DNA from: a bacterium
GTDB lineage: Bacteria; Actinomycetota; Acidimicrobiia; Spongiisociales; Spongiisociaceae
Direction: 5' to 3'
DNA: 64,000 nt
NCBI GenBank assembly: GCA_028820935.1
Contig: JAPPHZ010000009.1
Location: 62,001-126,000, forward strand
A program made the position numbers and the translations under genes. This document shows positions 32,213 through 40,459 of this stretch, piece after piece. The notes beneath the pieces are model-generated. The model was given only the letters and a program-made list of their open reading frames with translations, did no database searches and was not told where the DNA came from. Position 1 is the stretch's first letter. Each line of letters starts with the position of its first letter.

Positions 32213-33640
32213 TCAGCGCCGGGTGGTGATGGCCACCTGTTCGACCAGGAGGTCGGCGGTCACGGTGCGCAGGGCCGCCAACTCGGATGCCGCCCTGCCA
32301 TGCCAGTAGGCGGCCGACCGGGCCGCCTCCGCGCCGTCCCCCCCGGCGGCGGCCCAGAACGCTCCGATCATCCCCGCCAGCACGTCGCCGGTGCCGATGG
32401 TGGCGAGCTCGGGTCCGCCCGAGTTGACCAGCCAATGCTCCGCGCCCATGACGAATGTCGGCGCTCCCTTCAACAACACGGTGGCTCCCGTGTCCCCGGC
32501 CAATAGGGCCGCCTCCCGGTAGGTTGCCGCCCGTCCGGTCAAGCGTTGGAACTCTCCCGCGTGCGGCGTGATGACGGTGTCTCCCTGGCGGGCAAGTTCT
32601 CCCGGATCTCCGAGCGCGTTCAGGGCGTCGGCGTCGGCTACCACCGGCCCCCGCCTACCCCGGAGAAGCCCGGTAACAAAGCGTCCGAGGTCGGGAGACG
32701 AGCCGAGGCCGGGCCCGATGATCACGAGATCGAAGCGCTGAGCGAGTTCCAGCACCTGGGGGAGGTCGGCCGCCGATAGCGAGCGGCCCGATCCGATCGC
32801 CCGGGTCATGATCTCGGGTGCCCGGACCTTTTCCTCGACCGTGGGGGGACAGGCGATCATCACCGCCCCGGCACCGGCGCGCAGCGCCGACCGGGCGGTC
32901 AGCGTGGCGGCCCCGTCCAGGCCGTCCGATCCACCCACCACCAGCACCGAGCCCGCCGACCACTTGTGCGCGGTCCGGGACCGCACGGGAAGAGGAGCGT
33001 CCCCCTGCTCGCACAGCCACAGCTCCGGCTCTACATCCGGCAGGCCTATGTCGGCCACCACGACATCGCCGCACCGGTCGGGACCGGAGCCCACCAGGTG
33101 CCCGACCCGGTATCCGTGGAAGGTGACCGTGGCCCGGGCACAGGGTGTGCCCTCGGCCGCCTCGCCGGTGGTCGCGTCCAGCCCGGAGGGTACGTCGACC
33201 GCCAACCACGGCACGCCGGCTGCCTCGCCGGGGCCGGGCCGCGTCCACGATGAGAGGTCGGGGGGCTCGCCCCGGAAGCCCGCTCCGAACAGAGCGTCGA
33301 TCACCATGTCGGCGGGCCTGGTATCCGACCAGCTCCGAACCCGCGCCCCTTCCCGGCTGGCCAGGTCGCGCGCCCATATCGCCGGATCGGTGCGCGGCTC
33401 GGCCAGCGGATAGATGTCCACCGCTATCCCCCGCCCTGCCAGATAGCGGGCCGCCACGTACCCGTCACCCCCGTTGTTCCCGGGACCGGCCAGCACCGCC
33501 ACCCTGGATCCGTAGCCCGCCCCCAGTGCGACCGCCTGCAAGGCGACCGCCAGGCCGGCCCGGTCGAGCAGGGTGCGCGGATCCACGGCGGCCGCCGCAT
33601 CCTGGCGCCGGGATTGTTCAGCCGTGAGAACCGGAATCAT
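32213..33640 (-). CDS. nnr: Bifunctional NAD(P)H-hydrate repair enzyme (epimerase + dehydratase)
   Basis: Repairs hydrated NAD(P)H. The 475-residue protein has an N-terminal YjeF_N epimerase domain (AGPGNNGGDGYVAARYL, VDALFGAGFRGEP, AVDVPSGLDATTGEA) and a C-terminal ribokinase-like dehydratase domain (VVGGSDGLDGAATLTARSAL, GPGLGSSPDLG, VADADALNAL, VITPHAGEFQRLTGR, NSGGPELATIGTGDVLAGMIGAFWA). The ATG at 33640 is chosen over the longer frame because homology begins at once and TACAGT (33654-33649) lies 8 nt upstream as a leaderless -10. It is a single gene, convergent with the ABM gene downstream. Confidence 0.95.
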   Translation of the reverse strand: MIPVLTAEQSRRQDAAAAVDPRTLLDRAGLAVALQAVALGAGYGSRVAVLAGPGNNGGDGYVAARYLAGRGIAVDIYPLAEPRTDPAIWARDLASREGARVRSWSDTRPADMVIDALFGAGFRGEPPDLSSWTRPGPGEAAGVPWLAVDVPSGLDATTGEAAEGTPCARATVTFHGYRVGHLVGSGPDRCGDVVVADIGLPDVEPELWLCEQGDAPLPVRSRTAHKWSAGSVLVVGGSDGLDGAATLTARSALRAGAGAVMIACPPTVEEKVRAPEIMTRAIGSGRSLSAADLPQVLELAQRFDLVIIGPGLGSSPDLGRFVTGLLRGRRGPVVADADALNALGDPGELARQGDTVITPHAGEFQRLTGRAATYREAALLAGDTGATVLLKGAPTFVMGAEHWLVNSGGPELATIGTGDVLAGMIGAFWAAAGGDGAEAARSAAYWHGRAASELAALRTVTADLLVEQVAITTRR

Positions 33641-33648
33641 CAGACAGA

Positions 33649-33654
33649 ACTGTA
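33649..33654 (-). promoter_or_regulatory. -10 box of a probable leaderless promoter for nnr
   Basis: TACAGT on the minus strand, 8 nt before the ATG at 33640, with no Shine-Dalgarno. No -35 is recognised. Confidence 0.4.
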
Positions 33655-33761
33655 TCGCCTGCCCACCCGGACGGGGAGTGTCCCGGTGCGGCGTATTATC
33701 CGAGGCGTCCCGGTGTTCTCGCACTTGAGCACATAACGACCTGCAGAGGGAAGGAAACGGC

Positions 33762-34043
33762 ATGACCATTGTCCTGGCGACCTACACGACGGCACCCGGC
33801 AAGGACGGCGAAGTGGCGGACCTGCTCAGGGGCTACACGGCTCTAGTGCTGGAGGAGCCGGGGTGCCTCGCGTTCGAGGTCTACAGGAGCGTGGACGACC
33901 GGCGCAGGTTCCTGCTGCTGGAGAAGTATGTCGACCGGGCCGCGTTCGCCGCGCACCAGGCGACCGAGCACTTTACGGAAGTGGCTGTGAAGCAGATCCG
34001 CCCGCTGCTGGACGACCGTAGCGTCGAGATCGTGGACTCATAG
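33762..34043 (+). CDS. ABM-domain protein, copy 2
   Basis: A 93-residue ABM-fold protein (VLATYTTAPGKDGEVADLLRG, EEPGCLAFEVYRSVDDRRRFLLLEKY, RAAFAAHQATEHF). Unlike copy 1 it has a clear Shine-Dalgarno (GAGGGAAGGAA) before its ATG, so it is translated conventionally. TATTAT near 33694-33699 may be the -10. It is expressed divergently from nnr and converges on the ABC permease gene. Function beyond the fold is unknown. Confidence 0.8.
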   Translation: MTIVLATYTTAPGKDGEVADLLRGYTALVLEEPGCLAFEVYRSVDDRRRFLLLEKYVDRAAFAAHQATEHFTEVAVKQIRPLLDDRSVEIVDS

Positions 34044-34054
34044 GCCGGGAGTTT

Positions 34055-34102
34055 CCGGTCCGGGCCGGATGTCCTTCCGGTAGGTGGTGCGGATCGGACC
34101 GG
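34055..34102. terminator. Inverted repeat between convergent genes
   Basis: CCGGTCCG (34055-34062) and CGGACCGG (34095-34102) are perfect inverted repeats 32 bp apart, in the gap between the ABM gene and the ABC permease gene. Smaller CCGG palindromes lie inside. Possible bidirectional terminator; weak evidence. Confidence 0.3.
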
Positions 34103-34109
34103 CGAGGGG

Positions 34110-35162
34110 TCAGAGTCCGCCGCGGCCCAGCGCGCCCAGCCCGCCGGTGCTGCGTCCCTCCAGGCGGCGGCCGATAGCGTCGAGGCTGGCGGCCACCACG
34201 AGCGCCGCGCCGGCGCTCACGCGGAACCAGAACGGTGCCACGCCGAACAGGAGAAGCCCGTTGTTCAGGAGCCCGACGAACAGCACGCCGGCTATCACCC
34301 CGATCAACGATCCCCGACCGCCGCCGAACGCGACGCCGCCGAGGAGCACCGCGCTCAGCACGTTCAACTCGAGACCATCCCCGGTGAGGGGGGGTGCCGC
34401 ATCAAGCCTCGAGACCAAGATCATCGCCCCCACCGCACTTCCCGCTCCGGTCGCCATGTAGAGGTAAACGGGTATCGCCTTGATCCGGATCCCCGCCCTG
34501 AAGGCTGCTCTCGCGTTGACGCCGATGGCCACGACGTAGCGACCCCATCTCGTCCTGTAGAGGAATATGGCCCCGAGCAGCAGGGTCACCGCGGCAATGG
34601 CGACCGGAACGGGTATCTCCAGCCAGCGGACCCGACCCCGGCCGATGATCGCGAAGGTGTCGCCGAATCCCGATGCTGTCCTTGCGTCGGTCACCACGAA
34701 GACCACCCCGCGGACCCCTGTGAAGAAACCCAGGGTCACCACGATCGGCGACAATCCCAGCGGGGAGCACAGTATTCCCTGCGCGGCGCCGACCGCCACA
34801 CCGAGCAGTACCACGATGATCAGGGCGGGTACGATCCCCGTGGTTTCCAGGAGCTTTCCGAGAATAACCGCACACAGGCCGGTGATAGAGCCGATGGCGA
34901 AGTCGACATATCCGGCCATCAGGAGCAGCGCGCTCGGTATGGCAAGGGTGGCGATGACGGCGGTCTGCAACAGGACCAGGCGGAAGTTCGACACGGTGAG
35001 GAACCGGTCGGAGAAGATGGCGAAGAAGACAACCTCCACCACCAACGCCCCGACGATCCCGTTGCGGAGGATCTTCGCCCAGGTACCTGCGATCTCCTGT
35101 TGGTTGTCTCCAAGTAGAGCCGCGGCCCGCGAACGCAGCCCTAAACGCTCACGTCCGGGCAT
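34110..35162 (-). CDS. Sugar-type ABC transporter permease (RbsC-like)
   Basis: A 350-residue inner-membrane permease of the BPD_transp_2 family with 8-10 hydrophobic segments. The family-typical stretch LLLMAGYVDFAIGSITGLCAVILG follows the third helix, and LNVLSAVLLGGVAFGGGRGSLIGVIAG is the conserved cytoplasmic coupling region. It lies 105 bp downstream of the binding-protein gene. The matching ATPase is probably the divergent gene at 39589, so the transporter genes are split by the hydrolase/amidase block. Its ATG has no clear Shine-Dalgarno, so the start is uncertain. Confidence 0.87.
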   Translation of the reverse strand: MPGRERLGLRSRAAALLGDNQQEIAGTWAKILRNGIVGALVVEVVFFAIFSDRFLTVSNFRLVLLQTAVIATLAIPSALLLMAGYVDFAIGSITGLCAVILGKLLETTGIVPALIIVVLLGVAVGAAQGILCSPLGLSPIVVTLGFFTGVRGVVFVVTDARTASGFGDTFAIIGRGRVRWLEIPVPVAIAAVTLLLGAIFLYRTRWGRYVVAIGVNARAAFRAGIRIKAIPVYLYMATGAGSAVGAMILVSRLDAAPPLTGDGLELNVLSAVLLGGVAFGGGRGSLIGVIAGVLFVGLLNNGLLLFGVAPFWFRVSAGAALVVAASLDAIGRRLEGRSTGGLGALGRGGL

Positions 35163-35267
35163 CAGGCCTCGATCCGGGATCCATCTTCATGAGAACAGGC
35201 GAGGCGGCCGTTGAGCATGCGTCCTAACACCGCTCACCGACCGCCCCGAAATACCTGACCTGGTGAT

Positions 35268-36653
35268 CTAGCCCAGGAATTGCGCGTAGTTGTCCAGCAC
35301 CTGCTGCGCGAAGTTCGCCATACCCGGCGTGATTGCCACGTAGTTGAGTACGAGGCTGGTGGGCGGCTGCCCTTCGAGGATGTTGGCAGGAAGGTCCGCC
35401 ACGGCCTTGCCCAACTGGTCGATGATTATGGCTCCCGAAACGCGGTAGATGCCGTACTCATCGGCACCGGCCAGCAGCTCCAAGGCCTCGTTCTGTCCGT
35501 CCATTCCCCCGACGAAGATCTCGCCCGGATCCCGGCCATCCTGCTCGATCTGGGCCACGAATGCCTGATAGGCGCCGAGCGCTCCGCCGTCGTTGATCCC
35601 GATGACCATGTTGAGTCCCGGATCAGCCTGGAGGAAGGTCTCCGTTGCTTCCAGTCCGGTGGCCTCGGCAACCGACTCCGCCTCGAGAGGAGCCACGCCG
35701 GTCGCTTCTGTGATGATCTCTCGGATCGGATCGGTACGGTCTGTACACGCCCTTCCGCACTGATCGAACGTGAAGAGCGCCCAGGAGAAGGTCTCCGGAT
35801 CGCCCGTGAAGTCCTCTTCCAACCAGCGAAGAGCCTCAGCTGCCACCGCGCGGGCTCCGTCGACGTTCGCGTAGACGATGGACGAGTCACCACCGGGGAC
35901 CGCGGTCGAATATCCGACTACGACGATGCCGGCATCCTTGGCCGCCTGCACCACAGGCAGGTACGGCTCGATGCCGCACAAGGGAAGGAACACGATGGCG
36001 GAGACACCGGCGGCCACGAAGCCCTCGATGTCCTGGACCTGCTTCTCGCAGTCGCCATTCGCCGAGCCCTCGACCCAGTCATAACCGCGCCGCTCGGCCT
36101 CGAGTCTGGCGGGGTCGGCGACGAGCCGGTATATCCCAGCACCCTCATTGCCAAAGCTGAACGCGATGGTGCCCTTGCTTGCCGCCGCCGCAGCAGCCTG
36201 CTCTGCGGCCATCTGCTCCGCCTCAGCCAACGCAGCCTCCGCCTCGGCCAGCGCAGCCTGGGAAGCCTCATCGCCCTCGATAGCAGCGGCAGCCGCCGCC
36301 TGGGCAGCTTCCAACTCGGCTTCAGCAGTCGCCAGCGCCGCGGCAGCCGCATCAGCTTCCGCCTGGGAAGCCTCATCGCCCTCCATGGCAGAGGCAGCCG
36401 CCGCCTGGGCAGCTTCCAACTCGGCTTGAGCCGTGGCCAGCGCCGCCGCGGCCGCATCGGCTTCCGCCTGGGCCGCCGAGGCCTGAGCCTGCGCAGCGGA
36501 AGCTTCGGCCTCAGCGCTTGCAGCCGCGGCACGCGCTTGGGCCGCAGCCGCGTCGGCCGCCGACGTGTCCGCCTCCTCGGCACCGCATGCCGCGCCCACC
36601 AGAGCCAGGACCAGTAGCAGGCCCAACAACCTCCACATCCTTACCGTTCTCAC
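35268..36653 (-). CDS. ABC sugar-type substrate-binding lipoprotein with alanine-rich stalk
   Basis: A 461-residue secreted lipoprotein. The signal peptide MWRLLGLLLVLALVGAAC ends in a lipobox. Residues about 30-155 are an Ala/Glu/Gln-rich, uninterrupted helical stalk containing two 35-residue tandem repeats (see 36256-36465). The periplasmic-binding-protein domain follows (GTIAFSFGNEGAGIYRLV, EAERRGYDWVEG, IEGFVAAGVSAIVFLPLCG, VVGYSTAVPGGDSSIVYANVDG, MVIGINDGGALGAYQAF). The GTG start at 36653 has GGGAGG just upstream; ATG at 36638 is the alternative. Ligand is unknown; a sugar, sugar-like compound or autoinducer is usual for the family. The stalk is not a normal feature of the family. Confidence 0.88.
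   Translation of the reverse strand: MRTVRMWRLLGLLLVLALVGAACGAEEADTSAADAAAAQARAAAASAEAEASAAQAQASAAQAEADAAAAALATAQAELEAAQAAAASAMEGDEASQAEADAAAAALATAEAELEAAQAAAAAAIEGDEASQAALAEAEAALAEAEQMAAEQAAAAAASKGTIAFSFGNEGAGIYRLVADPARLEAERRGYDWVEGSANGDCEKQVQDIEGFVAAGVSAIVFLPLCGIEPYLPVVQAAKDAGIVVVGYSTAVPGGDSSIVYANVDGARAVAAEALRWLEEDFTGDPETFSWALFTFDQCGRACTDRTDPIREIITEATGVAPLEAESVAEATGLEATETFLQADPGLNMVIGINDGGALGAYQAFVAQIEQDGRDPGEIFVGGMDGQNEALELLAGADEYGIYRVSGAIIIDQLGKAVADLPANILEGQPPTSLVLNYVAITPGMANFAQQVLDNYAQFLG
36256..36465. repeat. Two tandem 105-bp coding repeats in the binding-protein stalk
   Basis: Units 36256-36360 and 36361-36465 begin with the same GCCTGGGAAGCCTCATCGCC and stay highly similar throughout. 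Each encodes 35 residues of Ala-rich helix containing EGDEASQA. A third, diverged start (GCCTGGGCCG) is at 36466. The unit length is a multiple of 3, so copy number can change without frameshift. Confidence 0.75.
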
Positions 36654-36857
36654 ATCGCCCTCCCTAATCGCCCGCTTGCTCTGCCTGTAGCACGCGATGG
36701 CTACCCCATAAACATAGTGTCCCGGACCTCTGGACGTCCACAGAAATGGCACCGCCCTCTCGATCCCTGGGATTCTGGATGCGGCTGATCCGTAATCCGG
36801 ACATTCGTGTCTCCAGCCCCGTTCTTGATACCCGGGGACCTCCACCCCTTACGCCGG

Positions 36858-37667
36858 TTAGATCCCTCCGTTTCGCGCCAGCCAGTCAAGGGTCACCCGA
36901 TTGAAGGTGGCCGGATCTTGCATGCCGAACAGGTGCGATCCGCCGGGGAAGACCACCAGCTCCGCACCGGGAATCCCGTCGGCCAGCTCACGGCTGAAAT
37001 ACGGCGGCAGGCACATGTCGAGTTCCCCCACCGTGACGAGGGTGGGCGCTCGGACAAGCGACAGCCGATCCGCTTCGTCATGCGTCAGGTTGGCCTCGAT
37101 CTGCCCGGCCAAGCCGGCCATGGGTGACGAGTTGGCCTTCATCCGTTGGAGAATCTCGAGGGTGAGGTCGTATTCCCTGGTGATGAAGTCGGGCGGGAAC
37201 AGGTAGAGAAGCGCCGCCTCGTAGTAGAAGTCCAGACCGCCCTCCTCGAGGAACCGCTTCAGCAGCGACAGGTACATCCTGGCGTAGCCATGGGTCTTCG
37301 CCCAGGCGCCATGGAGCTGCAGGGTCGTAACCCGCTCGGGGAAGTCGATCGCCAGCCTGACTGCGATAGCGCCTCCGAGCGACATGCCGGACAGGTGGCA
37401 GGTATCGATCCCGAGATGGTCCAGGAGGGCGATCGTGTCGTCAACCATCATCGGGACGGTGTAGGGACCGGGCGGGGCCGAACTCCTCCCGGCTCCCCGG
37501 TTGTCGAAGATCACGCACCGGTAGCGATGCTGGTACTCCTCGACCTGGGGAAGCCAGCGGGAGCCGTCGGCGCCGGTGCCTCGCACGAACACCACCGGTG
37601 GGCCGTCGGCGGTACCGTGCCACTCGTAGTAGAGGTCGACGCCCGTGCTCAGGGCAGCTGTCGGCAA
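36858..37667 (-). CDS. Alpha/beta hydrolase
   Basis: A 269-residue alpha/beta-hydrolase-fold enzyme. The oxyanion region VVFVRGTGADG replaces the common HG motif. The nucleophile elbow GMSLGG puts Ser at residue 96, FDNRGAGRSSAP precedes it, and the catalytic His is in GGSHLFG near the C-terminus. Similar proteins include meta-cleavage-product hydrolases, lactonases (3-oxoadipate enol-lactonase type) and esterases. Neighbours (amidase, cupin) suggest a catabolic role, but the substrate is unassigned. The roughly 200-bp region between it and the binding-protein gene holds the perfect palindrome TGGACGTCCA (36731-36740), which may be an operator. Confidence 0.83.
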   Translation of the reverse strand: MPTAALSTGVDLYYEWHGTADGPPVVFVRGTGADGSRWLPQVEEYQHRYRCVIFDNRGAGRSSAPPGPYTVPMMVDDTIALLDHLGIDTCHLSGMSLGGAIAVRLAIDFPERVTTLQLHGAWAKTHGYARMYLSLLKRFLEEGGLDFYYEAALLYLFPPDFITREYDLTLEILQRMKANSSPMAGLAGQIEANLTHDEADRLSLVRAPTLVTVGELDMCLPPYFSRELADGIPGAELVVFPGGSHLFGMQDPATFNRVTLDWLARNGGI

Positions 37668-37710
37668 GAGAGTCCTTGGTCGCGGACGGCCATCCTAGGA
37701 GTTCTTCTGT

Positions 37711-39126
37711 TTACGAGCCGACCATCGGTGGGAAGCCCGGGCTCGGGAGGACCGCGGCGGCTCCCGCCGCGGCGTCCATCACCGCGTTCTCGGACAGGGG
37801 CGGCCCGGTCAGCTGGATTCCCAGGGGAAGGCCTTCGCCGTCCCGACCGTTCGGCACCGCGCATACGGGGAGCCCGAACAGGTCCTGGGCAACCGTGTAG
37901 TCCATCACCACATCACGGAACGGAGCCTCTCCGGCGCCGTCCGACGAGTCGTCCGGCGCCGAGGTCGTGGACGGTCCACCGGCCGTTATGGGGGTCGCAA
38001 CCACGTCCACCTCGTCGAACAGGCGGGCGAAACGGTGCCGGAGGGCGCGCTTGGCTTCCAGGGCCGACAGGTAGTCGGCCAGGCCGATGTCCGCCGACAT
38101 CTCGAGCCGTCCCCTCACATCGGCGCCGTATTCGGAGGCCCGCCGGGGGAAGATCCCCATGACTGACGAATGAACATGGTGCGCCTCCGCCATCTGGATA
38201 GTTGCGAAGGTCGGCCTGATCTCCTCGGCCCCGGAAAACCCGAGCTCGACGAGGAGGGCGCCCGCCTCCGACATCGCTTCGATGGCCGCATCGAACCGGA
38301 TCCGCTGGTCCTCGCGGAGCGGCCGTGGATGGAGACCGGCCACCACTCCGACCCGGACACCGGCGAGCGAGGACGTCACCGTGGCCGAAGGCGGCGGGAT
38401 GGGCAGGGTGCTCGGGTCCGAAGGGTCATATCCGGACATGGCCGACAGCCCGACCGCCAGATCCGGAACCGTTCGGGCGATCGGTCCCGGGTGGTCCAGG
38501 GACGGAGCGAGCGATACGGCGCCGCGCTTGGCAACCCGCCCGTAGGTGGGTTTGATCCCGGCCACACCACAGAAGCAGGCCGGGATCCGTATGGAACCAC
38601 CGGTATCGCTCCCGAGTGCCAGGGGCACCATGCCCATCGCGACCGCCGCCGCCGATCCTCCGCTCGATCCTCCGGGTACGCGGTCCGTGTTCCAGGGGTT
38701 CAAGGTGCTTCCGAGCGTCGCATGCTGGGTGGTGATTCCCCAGCCGAACTCGTGCGAGCGGGTGGTGCCGACCACGATGGCCCCCGCCTGCCGCCAGCTA
38801 GCCACCGCGGCAGCATCGGACGGAGCGATGCGGTCCGCCAGGATGGTCGACCCGTAGCAGCCCACCGCACCCTCCACGTCGAAGAGTTCCTTGATAGCAA
38901 CGGGAACGCCGTGCAGCGGACCGGCCCAAACTCCTCGCGCGAGCTCGTCGCTCCGCTGCCGAGCCTCGTCGGCGGCCCGCTCGCGGAACACCTCGCGAAA
39001 GGCGCCGATGGACGGATCCAGGAGTTCTATCCGGCGGAGGGACGATTCGACAACCTCGATCGGCGAGGTGCTCCCGCTCCGGTACGCGTCGATTAGCTCC
39101 GTGACCGAGTGCTGCCAGAGATCCAC
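37711..39126 (-). CDS. Amidase (amidase signature family)
   Basis: A 471-residue amidase-signature serine hydrolase. The Ser-cisSer-Lys triad is visible: Lys in HGVPVAIKELFDV, the Gly/Ser-rich signature VPGGSSGGSAAAVAMGM, and the nucleophile Ser in GSDTGGSIRIPA. The C-terminal FGLPVCAVPNG and GLPLGIQL blocks are typical. GTG at 39126 is the likely start, because it overlaps the cupin stop by one base and opens the homology (MDLWQHSVTELI). GatA is unlikely, since no gatB or gatC is present. The substrate is unknown. It is coupled to the cupin gene upstream. Confidence 0.88.
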   Translation of the reverse strand: MDLWQHSVTELIDAYRSGSTSPIEVVESSLRRIELLDPSIGAFREVFRERAADEARQRSDELARGVWAGPLHGVPVAIKELFDVEGAVGCYGSTILADRIAPSDAAAVASWRQAGAIVVGTTRSHEFGWGITTQHATLGSTLNPWNTDRVPGGSSGGSAAAVAMGMVPLALGSDTGGSIRIPACFCGVAGIKPTYGRVAKRGAVSLAPSLDHPGPIARTVPDLAVGLSAMSGYDPSDPSTLPIPPPSATVTSSLAGVRVGVVAGLHPRPLREDQRIRFDAAIEAMSEAGALLVELGFSGAEEIRPTFATIQMAEAHHVHSSVMGIFPRRASEYGADVRGRLEMSADIGLADYLSALEAKRALRHRFARLFDEVDVVATPITAGGPSTTSAPDDSSDGAGEAPFRDVVMDYTVAQDLFGLPVCAVPNGRDGEGLPLGIQLTGPPLSENAVMDAAAGAAAVLPSPGFPPMVGS

Positions 39127-39524
39127 TATTCGGACGCACCGACCGAGACGTAGCCGGCGTCCTCGAGGCTTCCCGCCCCGCCCAGGACCCAGTAGATGAC
39201 CAGGTCCTCGTCGCCGTCCGACTCGGCCCCGTGGACGACGTTGCGCGGGACGAAGATGATGTCGCCGGGCCCGACGTCGTACCAGTGGTCTCCAACCAGA
39301 TGGCGGCCCCGGCCCGACTGGACGATCACGACCTCCTCCGCGTTCGGGTGCAGGTGCACCTCGTGAGTCCCTCCATGAGCTGGATAGATGGTCTGGCCGA
39401 CGCCGGTCAGCTCGGCTCCGTTCCGTTCGTCGCTCACGAGCCACCGCACGTCCAGATGGCTGAAGGCCGTTCCCGAGAGGTCGGATGGGGGTGTGGTGTC
39501 GGCTCGAACCACGTATTCGGGCAC
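39126..39524 (-). CDS. Cupin-domain protein, copy 1
   Basis: A 132-residue single-domain cupin. Motif 1 appears as GGTHEVHLHPNAEEVVIVQSG (His/His/Glu metal ligands) and motif 2 as GDIIFVPRNVVHGAES. GTG at 39524 is used as start: it has AGGAGG 5 nt upstream and the longer frame crosses a divergent gene. It is coupled to the amidase by a 1-bp overlap. It could be a small metal enzyme (isomerase or dioxygenase) or a binding protein. A second cupin is encoded at 43993-44337. Confidence 0.8.
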   Translation of the reverse strand: MPEYVVRADTTPPSDLSGTAFSHLDVRWLVSDERNGAELTGVGQTIYPAHGGTHEVHLHPNAEEVVIVQSGRGRHLVGDHWYDVGPGDIIFVPRNVVHGAESDGDEDLVIYWVLGGAGSLEDAGYVSVGASE

Positions 39525-39549
39525 TCGGGCCTCCTTTCCTGGGGACGGA

Positions 39550-39571
39550 TATACTTTAGGAGACCTCCTGA
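39550..39571 (+). promoter_or_regulatory. -10 box and operator-like palindrome of the 39.6-47.5 kb operon
   Basis: TATACT (39550-39555) is a near-consensus -10. It is followed by AGGAG-AC-CTCCT, a palindrome located at the predicted transcription start. The -35 is not clear. The gap to the divergent cupin start at 39524 is short, so the promoters face each other closely. Confidence 0.45.
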
Positions 39572-39588
39572 CAGGCCGGTTCGATGCG

Positions 39589-40437
39589 ATGGTAAAGACC
39601 CACGATCCACCCGCTCCCGACACCCATGCGACAGCTTCGAGTCGATCCAACGGTTCGGTTGCCCTCGAGGTGCGTTCCCTGTCGAAGTCGTTCGGAGCGG
39701 TCCGCGCCGCCAGGGAGGTCAGCTTCGAGATCCGGCGCGGCGAAGTGCTCGGTCTGCTCGGCGACAACGGGGCAGGCAAGACCACCGTTGTGAACTGCGT
39801 CTCGGGTGGCCTCACCCCCGACTCGGGGGACATCCTCATCGACGGTTCCGTGGTGTCCATCGAGAACCCTGAGGTCGCCCACCGGCTCGGCGTCGAAACG
39901 GTCCACCAGGACCTATCACTGGTGGACACGCTCGATGTCGCCACCAACCTCTTCCTGAACAGGGAACACACCTTCAGGTGGGGACTGTTCGGCTGGCTGG
40001 GATGGTTGGACCGGCGCCGCATGTACAGGGAATCCCGGGAGATACTCGACCGGCTGAGCATCGACATCCCGTCGGTGCGACAACCTGTCGACAAGCTGTC
40101 GGGAGGCCAGCGGCAGGCGGTAGCGGTCGGCCGGGCCGTGGCATGGGGTAACCACATCGTGGTTCTCGACGAACCGACGGCCGCGCTCGGAGTCGAGCAG
40201 ACCCGCTTGGTGCTCGACCTGATCGAGCGCCTCAAGAAGCAAGGGGTCGCGGTACTGCTGGTGAGCCACAACATGCACGATGTCGTGAAGGTATGCGATC
40301 GGGTGGTCGTGCTCCGCCACGGCCTGAAGGTGGGCGAGATCGAAAGCATGGAAGGGATCACTCCCCGCCATCTCGTCGACATGATCACCGGCGTGGCGCT
40401 CGGGGATCTCGACACCGCCCGGCATACCGAAACATAA
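39589..40437 (+). CDS. Sugar-type ABC transporter ATP-binding protein (single domain)
   Basis: A 282-residue ATPase with one nucleotide-binding domain. Walker A is GDNGAGKTT, the signature is LSGGQRQAVAVGRA, Walker B is HIVVLDEPTAAL, and the switch His is in LLVSHNMHD. The short single-domain form resembles FrcA-type subunits rather than double-domain RbsA. Together with the permease at 34110 and the binding protein at 35268 it would complete one importer. The ATG at 39589 is chosen by homology; the ribosome binding site is weak. It appears to be first in an operon that continues to 47549. Confidence 0.88.
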   Translation: MVKTHDPPAPDTHATASSRSNGSVALEVRSLSKSFGAVRAAREVSFEIRRGEVLGLLGDNGAGKTTVVNCVSGGLTPDSGDILIDGSVVSIENPEVAHRLGVETVHQDLSLVDTLDVATNLFLNREHTFRWGLFGWLGWLDRRRMYRESREILDRLSIDIPSVRQPVDKLSGGQRQAVAVGRAVAWGNHIVVLDEPTAALGVEQTRLVLDLIERLKKQGVAVLLVSHNMHDVVKVCDRVVVLRHGLKVGEIESMEGITPRHLVDMITGVALGDLDTARHTET

Positions 40438-40459
40438 GCACACATAAGGAGGGATCGCC

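Noticed and set aside
35280-36617. 445-codon plus-strand frame opposite the binding lipoprotein
   Set aside because: Its Leu/Gly/Ser repeats are the antisense of the alanine-rich stalk; there is no signal or domain.
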